20,406 nt of DNA from JAZKFT01 sp043760535 (GTDB lineage Bacteria > Bacteroidota > Bacteroidia > Chitinophagales > Chitinophagaceae): the NCBI GenBank assembly GCA_043760535.1, contig JAYUOV010000027.1, positions 1 through 20,406 on the forward strand, read 5' to 3'. Shown one piece after another: positions 1 through 6,259 of the stretch. The translations under genes were made by a program, and so were the position numbers. The notes below the pieces were generated by a model. That model was not told the origin of the DNA, ran no database searches, and saw only the letters and a program-made list of their open reading frames with translations. The stretch's first letter is position 1. Every line of letters starts with the position of its first letter.

Positions 1-392
1 GTCTTGTTGAGTGCTATCAGCATCTTTTGCAAACTGTCTGCACTTATTTTGGAGATGTATTTTTGGAACATCTGGAAGGAGAAAGGTTGCCGATTATCGA
101 GCTTTACAAACTGGCTACAAATGCGTGAATCCGTTTGGGCATACTCCAACTCCCGGTAATCGTACCCTTTAAGCTCTTTGTAGATGGCGGCCCGTACTAT
201 CTGCTCCACGCTGGGGATGTCTTTGCGGCCAAAATCGCTAGACTTGCAGCCCTTCAGCACATCCGATTGGGCAAGAAGCAGGATAGAAGGATCTTGCTCC
301 AAAATAGTGTCAATCAGCCCGAACTCGGGGTTCTTAGACCAGTCGGGTTTTTCAAACTTCAGACGCAGCGATTCAAAAATTTTCATTTTCAT
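1..392 (-). CDS. ISNCY-like transposase, 5' part, cut by the left window edge
   Basis: Reading leftwards from an ATG at 392 (a second ATG lies two codons inside, at 386), an uninterrupted frame runs off the window after about 130 codons. The N-terminal region reads like the helical lead domain of ISNCY/IS1182-type DDE transposases: a segment with SVEQIVRAAIYKELKGYDY, then RELEYAQTDSR and a Phe-rich stretch with FQMFQKYISKIS. Family members show the same order (E-Q-hydrophobic-R-A, a G-Y/W-S/D-Y-x-E-L motif, then an A-D-S-R motif). The catalytic DDE domain would lie outside the window, so intactness cannot be judged. Plus-strand open frames over the same bases are shadows. The outer inverted repeat of the element should lie between 393 and about 540 but I could not identify it. 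The family call rests on remembered motif patterns. Confidence 0.6.
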   Translation of the reverse strand, partial: MKMKIFESLRLKFEKPDWSKNPEFGLIDTILEQDPSILLLAQSDVLKGCKSSDFGRKDIPSVEQIVRAAIYKELKGYDYRELEYAQTDSRICSQFVKLDNRQPFSFQMFQKYISKISADSLQKMLIALNK

Positions 393-429
393 AGCTAAAG
401 CATTACAAAAATTGTGCCAAAAAAGATTG

Positions 430-437
430 CAAATATA
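430..437 (-). promoter_or_regulatory. Candidate -7 box for the transposase
   Basis: The minus strand reads TATATTTG, an exact match to the Bacteroidota -7 consensus TAnnTTTG, 37 bases upstream of the transposase ATG at 392. No convincing -33 TTG is present at the usual spacing of about 19 bases, so this is a half-supported promoter. Confidence 0.35.
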
Positions 438-556
438 TGATTATCAAATACTTAGACTTTAAAGACAGACTCTATTTAGTTTCACACTGCTAAAAAGATG
501 CATCCGTTTTAACTATCTCTTATTATTAACTGCATTTAACCAAAATCGTTTCTACT

Positions 557-1666
557 ATGCAAAACAAACTATTAAAGTTGGGTTTAGTCAGTCTTTTGCT
601 TTACCAATTTACCGCCAGTGGCCAGCCTAATGCTTACAAGAGTAAGCCCACGCCCCTCAATTTTTTAATTAGTAAATATACCGGAAGCCAATTCATTGAA
701 CGGGTTGGATACGACGAAAAGAAGGATGTTTATACCATTTTGCCTAAAACGGAAGACCCCAAAAAGCTACATTTTTTAGATGTGCCTTATGCTGTAACAA
801 TACATACAATGCAGCATGTGGATGAGGTACTTACGAAAAACGGCCAATATGCTAAAGTTATTACCTACCTAAACGAAGTAAGCCTGGCAGATAAACTACC
901 GAACCCTGTAAAATACCGTGTTTTTATTAATGATAAACTCGTAGCACTAAGTGAAAACATGGAAGAATTGGCAGTAACCGAACATACACCGGAATTTACA
1001 GCCATTTTAAAAGAAAAGGCCAGGGATATGCAACATAATGGCATTTTTAAAAGTACTGTTTTCAATGAAATTGGTATTAGCGAACAAGCCCGTTTTACTA
1101 CGCAGGGATATATGATTAAAATGAAAGGCGATGAATATCGCTTTTCAAAAGAGGGTAATTATTTCGTTTTTAATCCGGTAAAGTTATATCATGGCCAATT
1201 ACAGGATGAAGGCAGGGGAAAAGTATACAGATACCATTTTTTTAAAAAGGCAGATGCAGGATATATAGTACCCGACTATACCCATGTAAACTATGCCGAT
1301 ACATTACCCACAGGCATGGCCGTGCGTAAAAGTGCATACACCTATACATTAAATTTTACGTTAGAGGGGGAAAGGTATAAGGATATAGAAGCCTATACCT
1401 TGAAAACACAAAATTATATAAAAGTTGCACCAAACCCGGCTAAGACTACCATTACCTGTGAAGTAGTATTAGCCAACAGCAATGGCGAAAAAACAATGGA
1501 TTACCAGGTAATAGATGCCAGTGGCAGAGTATTGATAACCAGAAAAGGATTAATCGAAAACAGGGTGTTTGAAATTAATATAGAACAGTTACCGGCTGCT
1601 GTATATATTCTTAAAGCAACAAATGGTAAACAGACCTTGCAAACAAAATTTATTAAAATAGATTAA
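557..1666 (+). CDS. Secreted protein with T9SS C-terminal sorting domain, unknown role
   Basis: A 369-aa protein. It opens with a signal peptide (MQNKLL, then a hydrophobic stretch to about residue 20, probable cut near TASG-QPN). The middle, roughly residues 30-280, is rich in Tyr, Lys and Asp and matches no family I recognise. From about residue 287 to the end it has a type A T9SS sorting domain: the start motif KVAPNPAK, a central VIDASGRVL (the usual D-x-x-G-R-x-V/L pattern), then LPAAVYILKA and a Lys-rich last strand ending KFIKID. Such domains direct proteins through the type IX system to the cell surface or medium. It is the first gene of a run of three, with only 10 bases before the lipase gene, so a joint role with the lipase is likely but unproven. 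ATG at 557 is the only start that includes the signal peptide. Confidence 0.85.
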   Translation: MQNKLLKLGLVSLLLYQFTASGQPNAYKSKPTPLNFLISKYTGSQFIERVGYDEKKDVYTILPKTEDPKKLHFLDVPYAVTIHTMQHVDEVLTKNGQYAKVITYLNEVSLADKLPNPVKYRVFINDKLVALSENMEELAVTEHTPEFTAILKEKARDMQHNGIFKSTVFNEIGISEQARFTTQGYMIKMKGDEYRFSKEGNYFVFNPVKLYHGQLQDEGRGKVYRYHFFKKADAGYIVPDYTHVNYADTLPTGMAVRKSAYTYTLNFTLEGERYKDIEAYTLKTQNYIKVAPNPAKTTITCEVVLANSNGEKTMDYQVIDASGRVLITRKGLIENRVFEINIEQLPAAVYILKATNGKQTLQTKFIKID

Positions 1667-1676
1667 AAAATTATTT

Positions 1677-3236
1677 ATGAAAAATAGCGTATTAAAAATT
1701 GCTATCCTGCTTTTAATTACTCAGGCTGGTATAGCCCAACAAAGGATTATACATTTTGTACATGGTTTTGGTGCAAATCCTTCAGCATGGTTTCCTGTAG
1801 CATTAGCCACCGAACAAGGTGCCGGCTCATCTTTTGTAGCAAGAAATGCCGTAACTGATAATGTTTCTTACTCTGATCCGTCTGTAGGGACAGTGGTTAA
1901 CAATTTGTACGACGCAGGTGGAAGATTACGACAAAACATTGCTAACTTTCTTACTCCCAGAGGTGGTATCGGTAGTGCCAATGCCAAAAATTCTTATGTT
2001 ATAGCACATAGCCAAGGGGGCTTGGTAAGTAGAACTACAGCGGACATTTCTACTCCTTTAACAGTGGGTATAAATAACGCGGAGCATTTTGGCGGCCTTG
2101 TAACTTTCGGTACACCCCATGCAGGTGCATATATAGCCAATAGCCGTAGCAATGGCAGCTTAGATGTATTTTTAAATCAGGGTTGCAATGATTTGGGTGG
2201 TGGCATTATAGAACAAGGATTGTCGAATATTAAATACGGCGTTTTGCTCAACCTGCTTAATGCACCTAAAATAGTTAATAATATAGTAATGGATTTAAAA
2301 ACAGATTTGTGTAATTCTTTCTTTTCAAAAGATCTTTCGATTTCCCCACCCAGAACCACTTCATTTTTAAGCCAGGCTATTTTAGGCCCTTTTTTATCAA
2401 GCGGGGGAACACGTTCTGTACTGGAAGACCCTATTCTGAATGATTATATGGTAGGTGCAGCCCCTTTAAACCAACTTAATACTACCCCTTTACAACCTAT
2501 GGTAAGGGTAGGATTCTACGGAAAGGAAATTAATAGCCAGGCATTTGCACGTACACTTCATTATATGAGTAAACCTTCGCAAGCCCTACCTGCTTTTACT
2601 GCTATAGATGCAGAAGAGAATATTACATTAGCTAAAACTGCCGAACTTAGAAATAAGCTAGAAAATGACTATATAGAAAGTGAATATAAAGCCAATCAGT
2701 TGGAATTGAACAATTGTACCTGGTTATGGTTGTTTCCACCGGCAGGGATTTTGTGCCAAATAGAAAATACACAAATAGCTAATGTTAGAGACAAATTAAG
2801 AAGAGAAGCCGAAGCCTACCGCAAAGCATATACATGGCTGGATAATAGCAATAGCCAATGGCTTAGTATTATAGGAGCCAGAACATTTACCACTACAGTA
2901 AATAGCATTAGGTGCGAATGTGAAGAAAATAACGGATTCGACCCCATTAGATATTACACTTTTGATGGTATGGATTGCAACACGGCCATTGGCCCAAACG
3001 GCTATTTTGGTGTTTTTTGCTATGATATACAGGATATAACTGTAACACCCAACGACGAAGACAACGATGGCGTAGTAACCAAAAGCAGTGCATTAGCCAT
3101 GCCGGGTGCCATACCCAACCCCGATGCCGAAATGCCCGGCAGCCAACACATGCAAATGAGGATTGACCCGAATATGAAAGATAAGCTGAATAAGCTTTAT
3201 AGGGGGCAAATACATGCATTTTTTGAAATTAGATAA
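1677..3236 (+). CDS. Secreted lipase/esterase-like alpha/beta hydrolase
   Basis: A 519-aa protein with an N-terminal signal peptide (residues 1-20, cut near GIA-QQ). The mature protein starts at once with the alpha/beta-hydrolase strand and oxyanion region, IIHFVHGFGANP (about 24-35). The nucleophile elbow is VIAHSQGG with Ser112, the A-x-S-x-G form also seen in Bacillus-type lipases. A late acid and histidine look present: the segment EDNDGVV (Asp462 or Asp464) and GSQHMQMR (His491), arranged as in PGAP1-like lipases, where an acidic D-G-V-V/SSAL motif precedes the catalytic His. A 160-190-residue insertion with a Glu/Lys/Asn-rich helical part (about 310-385) separates nucleophile and acid. 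It also has several Cys residues, as expected for an exported protein. No T9SS sorting domain is visible at its C-terminus, unlike its upstream neighbour. Substrate is unknown; lipid or ester hydrolysis outside the inner membrane is inferred. Confidence 0.8.
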   Translation: MKNSVLKIAILLLITQAGIAQQRIIHFVHGFGANPSAWFPVALATEQGAGSSFVARNAVTDNVSYSDPSVGTVVNNLYDAGGRLRQNIANFLTPRGGIGSANAKNSYVIAHSQGGLVSRTTADISTPLTVGINNAEHFGGLVTFGTPHAGAYIANSRSNGSLDVFLNQGCNDLGGGIIEQGLSNIKYGVLLNLLNAPKIVNNIVMDLKTDLCNSFFSKDLSISPPRTTSFLSQAILGPFLSSGGTRSVLEDPILNDYMVGAAPLNQLNTTPLQPMVRVGFYGKEINSQAFARTLHYMSKPSQALPAFTAIDAEENITLAKTAELRNKLENDYIESEYKANQLELNNCTWLWLFPPAGILCQIENTQIANVRDKLRREAEAYRKAYTWLDNSNSQWLSIIGARTFTTTVNSIRCECEENNGFDPIRYYTFDGMDCNTAIGPNGYFGVFCYDIQDITVTPNDEDNDGVVTKSSALAMPGAIPNPDAEMPGSQHMQMRIDPNMKDKLNKLYRGQIHAFFEIR

Positions 3237-3238
3237 AC

Positions 3239-4501
3239 ATGAAAAATATGAGTTTTTATATTGGGTTGTTTGTGCTTTTTTATGGTTGTACAAAAACTAT
3301 TGTGCCACCAATTTACAAGCCTCCAGTAATCATTTCTGAATGTGCAGATACGGCAAAGAATCTTAACCCACTTTGGCAGGTACCAACAAGCAATGATAGT
3401 TCCAGGGGTATAGCTGAAGTAATAATAAATACTGGATATGGTATAAGTTTTTTTAATGGAGAAACTGTCGGTGAAATCAAATGTCTAGATATAAAGAATG
3501 GCTCAAGGCTATGGCAAAATATAGGAGTTACTGGCACTTTATGGCCTTCAGACGCATACTCTGTATATGTAAAAGATCAAAATTTATATTACTCCAGCAG
3601 TTGGAATACTAGTAAATACGATAATGCTGGAAATTTAATTTGGATTTCTAATCCTTCAGGCAAATCAAATCTTGGTCATCGATCTTCTCTAATTGGTAAC
3701 TCACTATATTTTAATTCAGGGGGAGAAAACCAGTTTTTTGATTCAATTACATATATGATACGGCTAAACCTTACCTCAAGAATCTACGACACAGTTTTCC
3801 CATTTAAACGTTCTGAACATTTTGGCTATTTTGGTTTTGCTGAACCATCTGCATTTCATGTAAATAATAATCAGGATTCTGTTATTCTTTTTAAGTTTAG
3901 GGCAATATTACCAGCAAACAATGCTACAAGATGTGTACTACATGCATATAACCTCACCAAAAAAAGGATGGAATGGACGATAGACAGTTTGGATAATGAA
4001 GGTAGTGCCGACCCACCCATTATAGAAGGAAACAAATGCTATGTACAAGGCCTTGGTACTATTTTTTGTATAGATGCCAATACAGGTGTTGTAATTTGGA
4101 AAGCCTGGTGTGGCGGCCGCCTGCCGGCTGGCAGCACCATGATAAGCTACCAAGATAGGTTAGCTGTAGTAACCCTTGATGGGCGTTTTATATGTGTGGA
4201 TAAAGCCACCGGTGGATATATATACAACAGAAAAGATGCCAGAGGCGGCATGCAAAATTTTGATATGGCCAGCCCAAGCGAAGCTGTTGAACTGAATGGA
4301 ATTATGTACCTATATGGCGGCGGCTATTTTTATGGTATAGATTTAACCACAGGCAATATTGTAATGAAATATCTGAGCCCACACCGCTGTGCCCATAGCT
4401 CTGCAGTATTTGGTTATGGCGGCATAGCTAAAGACGATGCATTGGGTTTAATATTTGTAGAGGATCAATATTATGTAATGGCGGTAAAGGCGTATAGATA
4501 A
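3239..4501 (+). CDS. Lipoprotein with PQQ-like beta-propeller repeats
   Basis: A 420-aa protein beginning two bases after the stop of the lipase gene, so probably translated from the same message. The N-terminus is a lipoprotein signal with lipobox LFYGC (Cys17), followed by a Pro-rich linker. The body has repeats of the PQQ/outer-membrane-assembly propeller type: CLDIKNGSRLWQ (about 81-93), CIDANTGVVIWKAW (about 276-290), CVDKATGGYIY (about 318-329) and GIDLTTGNIVMKY (about 364-377). Each has the D-x-x-T/N-G-x-x-x-W/Y pattern. These blades serve as protein-binding scaffolds (as in BamB) or, with cofactor, as dehydrogenases; no cofactor-binding set can be recognised here. Location is probably the periplasmic face of the outer membrane or the cell surface. 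Given its operon position, a scaffold or substrate-binding role for the two exported proteins upstream is an inference. Confidence 0.8.
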   Translation: MKNMSFYIGLFVLFYGCTKTIVPPIYKPPVIISECADTAKNLNPLWQVPTSNDSSRGIAEVIINTGYGISFFNGETVGEIKCLDIKNGSRLWQNIGVTGTLWPSDAYSVYVKDQNLYYSSSWNTSKYDNAGNLIWISNPSGKSNLGHRSSLIGNSLYFNSGGENQFFDSITYMIRLNLTSRIYDTVFPFKRSEHFGYFGFAEPSAFHVNNNQDSVILFKFRAILPANNATRCVLHAYNLTKKRMEWTIDSLDNEGSADPPIIEGNKCYVQGLGTIFCIDANTGVVIWKAWCGGRLPAGSTMISYQDRLAVVTLDGRFICVDKATGGYIYNRKDARGGMQNFDMASPSEAVELNGIMYLYGGGYFYGIDLTTGNIVMKYLSPHRCAHSSAVFGYGGIAKDDALGLIFVEDQYYVMAVKAYR

Positions 4502-4506
4502 AAAGT

Positions 4507-4547
4507 AGTCACCCTGACTTTCTGGTAAAAAAAGTCAGGGTGATTTT
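4507..4547 (+). terminator. Intrinsic terminator closing the three-gene run
   Basis: A 13-bp perfect stem, TCACCCTGACTTT (4509-4521) with AAAGTCAGGGTGA (4531-4543), has a nine-base loop and a short T-rich tail (ATTTTAAT). It starts six bases after the stop codon of the propeller lipoprotein. The stem is flanked by A/T runs on both sides, so it may act in both directions. Confidence 0.8.
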
Positions 4548-4559
4548 AATCAATTTAAA

Positions 4560-5072
4560 ATGAAACACTATTCCTTTTTTAAAATAATAACATTTGCTGT
4601 TTTACTATTCGCTTGTAACGAAAAAGATGTAATACCCAAAAAAAATGTGTGGAAATTTATTTCTTTAGAAGGCAATCAGCAAACAGTAATAACTAATAAA
4701 AATCCCCTTTTTTATAATCAATTTCATCACGACTACTCGTTTACTACTTCATTGCCAAAAGGCCAGTTTGAATATACAGACGACGCATTTATTGGTTCAA
4801 ATATCCAATACAATACATTGGTCAAAAGCCACGATTATGAATTTCAAAATGGCATATTGGGTAACGATACACATAATTCTTTCACATCAAAATTATATCC
4901 TGAAAACTTAAAATCGTCCTTTGTAAAGTTGGCACAAGACTCCATCTATTTAAAAGATGGGCTGATAATAACTACCCCACTTTCCAAAGTGGCAAATGAG
5001 TCGCCTGCCTTTTGTGCAATTCGTATTACAGGTGACACAATTAAAATTATTTCAACAACGAATTATTATTGA
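4560..5072 (+). CDS. Small lipoprotein, unknown role, probably cut short by an in-frame TGA
   Basis: A 170-aa product with a lipoprotein signal: MKHYSFFK, a hydrophobic stretch and lipobox LLFAC (Cys19). The rest (VWKFISLEGNQQ and further Tyr/Asn/Thr-rich strands) looks like a small beta-rich exported domain, but I recognise no family. The frame ends at TGA 5070-5072 after TTNYY. The same frame then stays open for 24 further codons to TAG at 5145-5147, giving a plausible beta-strand tail (VTSRNGYNDTTT, then TTTVLVKQ). A TGG-to-TGA change would explain this, so the intact gene was probably 195 codons long. It follows the terminator of the preceding operon by about 15 bases, so it needs its own promoter, which I could not place. 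Confidence 0.65.
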   Translation: MKHYSFFKIITFAVLLFACNEKDVIPKKNVWKFISLEGNQQTVITNKNPLFYNQFHHDYSFTTSLPKGQFEYTDDAFIGSNIQYNTLVKSHDYEFQNGILGNDTHNSFTSKLYPENLKSSFVKLAQDSIYLKDGLIITTPLSKVANESPAFCAIRITGDTIKIISTTNYY

Positions 5073-5147
5073 GTAACAAGCCGCAATGGCTATAACGACA
5101 CCACTACACTAACAGCCAATACTACCACTGTATTAGTTAAACAATAG
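5073..5147 (+). other. In-frame extension of the small lipoprotein gene past its TGA
   Basis: These 24 codons plus TAG are in frame with the lipoprotein gene ending at 5072. The composition (Asn, Thr, Val, ending TVLVKQ) continues the style of the upstream protein and has no start codon of its own, so the stretch is best read as the lost C-terminus of that gene. Confidence 0.5.
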
Positions 5148-5286
5148 AATCTTACATGTGGAGTATGATATGGATGTGTAATAGCACACACTTGTTGGCA
5201 ATATTAAATCGCACACTTCAGGGTCACAAAGGGCTGACCACCCATAACACAACGTTCATATTCTTTAACAATTTAGCAAAATCATA

Positions 5287-5645
5287 ATGAATTTATTTAA
5301 AAAAGAAATAGCAATTATTACCGTAGTAGCCTTCGTTTTTTTACCTCATGTAAAAAGAATGAACTTGTAACAGCGGAAAGTCAAGCTGCGATTGAAAACC
5401 CATTAGTTAGAATGGATGCAAGTTTCCCAAATGGAGTACTTCAATTTAATTCGACGGCGAGTTTTAAATCATTTTACGAAAAAGCTGAGAAAGACCCTGA
5501 ATATGTAAACAGGCTAACAAACGGTTTTAAAACCTTTAAGGTCTATATTGATAATTACAACTCATCAAAATCATCATCTAAATCCGATGGCAGTGGTATA
5601 AATTCATTTCATGGTGGTGTTATGGTAGGCTATGTTTTTAAATAA
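5287..5645 (+). pseudogene. Small lipoprotein gene split by a -1 frameshift at a T-run
   Basis: ATG at 5287 opens a frame giving a signal-peptide start (MNLFKKEIAIITVVAFVFL) that would end at a TAA a few codons later. Shifting to the -1 frame within the seven-T run (5336-5342) joins it to a frame open to 5645. The joined protein has about 119 residues and a textbook lipobox LTSC (Cys22), followed by KKNELVTAES and a soluble part with FKSFYEKAEKDPEYV. An ATG at 5412 would give only a 77-aa fragment without signal peptide, so it is not the natural start. The lipobox straddling the join shows the two parts belong together. Explanations are a one-base deletion, a sequencing error in the homopolymer, or frameshifting during translation at U UUU UUA. 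The function of the protein is unknown. Confidence 0.65.
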
Positions 5646-6259
5646 CTAAGTGAGCTTATTTAACTATACACCATAATAAACTGGAAATCCATTATTAACT
5701 TCCTACTGTCATGATTCATGCTACACAAACCATGGCAATGGACAAAAAGTAAAAAATACAATCTCGTATCAATACAAATTTGTCTTTTTCTACAAAGGGC
5801 GTTTTAGCTAGATTAACCCTTTTAACTGAATACTTGTTCATTATCTCTATAAAGGAATCTCTAACAATAACAATCCATTATTGAATATTGTCTATTCTTT
5901 TATCGGTTCGTTTAGAAAAATTGAGTGAATGATAAAACTCCGCTACCTCATTTGCTGCTTATTTTGTTACATCCAGATGCATTCTTTGAATATGTAGTTA
6001 CAGCGAATCGGAAGTATGGGTAGCCTAAAGCGAAAATGCCCTACACGTTGGGCTAGCCCCGCTGCATTGCGTGGGTTTCACAGTACCTGGTTGCTACTTT
6101 GAAGCCGCCGTTGTGAAAACCTGGGCAGGACGGAATGCAAAAAGGAATGCTTCCATCGGCCAGTTTATCCACAATCCACATTATTGTTTGCAACTTTGGC
6201 ACTTCATTCATTTTTCGTAATTATTATACTGTTATTTTACAAAAAACAGTACCTGTGCC
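5646..6259. other. Non-coding stretch with GC-rich structured island
   Basis: No convincing gene lies in these 614 bases. 5680-5811 (plus) is stop-free for 43 codons but has no start codon; it could be a scrap of an exported protein or chance. 6053-6211 (minus) could encode 52 residues from ATG 6211, but has no ribosome binding site or recognisable motif. Between about 6015 and 6160 the base composition turns clearly GC-richer than its surroundings and contains palindromes: GGGCTAGCCC (6050-6059), a hairpin around GCTGCATTGC, and a 10-bp stem with one mismatch, GGGTTTCACA (6073-6082) with TGTGAAAACC (6112-6121). This suggests a structured RNA or a mobile repeat remnant. Confidence 0.5.
6227..6251 (+). 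promoter_or_regulatory. Inverted repeat just upstream of the SNF2 gene
   Basis: TACTGTT (6227-6233) and AACAGTA (6245-6251) form a perfect 7-bp inverted repeat with an 11-base centre, ending eight bases before the ATG at 6260. It could be an operator or a leader hairpin blocking the start. The half-sites resemble CTGT/ACAG of LexA boxes, but the spacing does not fit the E. coli type. Confidence 0.35.

Noticed and set aside
135..462. Two plus-strand open frames of 87 and 92 codons near the left edge
   Set aside because: They overlie the minus-strand transposase frame, which has recognisable transposase motifs; the plus frames have none.
5680..5811. Stop-free stretch of 43 codons on the plus strand
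   Set aside because: It has no start codon and no recognisable motif; in AT-rich intergenic DNA such a length can be chance.
6048..6054. GTTGGGC resembling an integron attC core site
   Set aside because: The only possible partner (GCCTAAA, near 6022) lacks the required AAC end and would make a site far too short; there is no integrase or cassette array.
6053..6211. Minus-strand 52-codon frame starting at ATG 6211
   Set aside because: No ribosome binding site, no recognisable motif, and it runs across the palindromic island; it is described under the gap but not called a gene.
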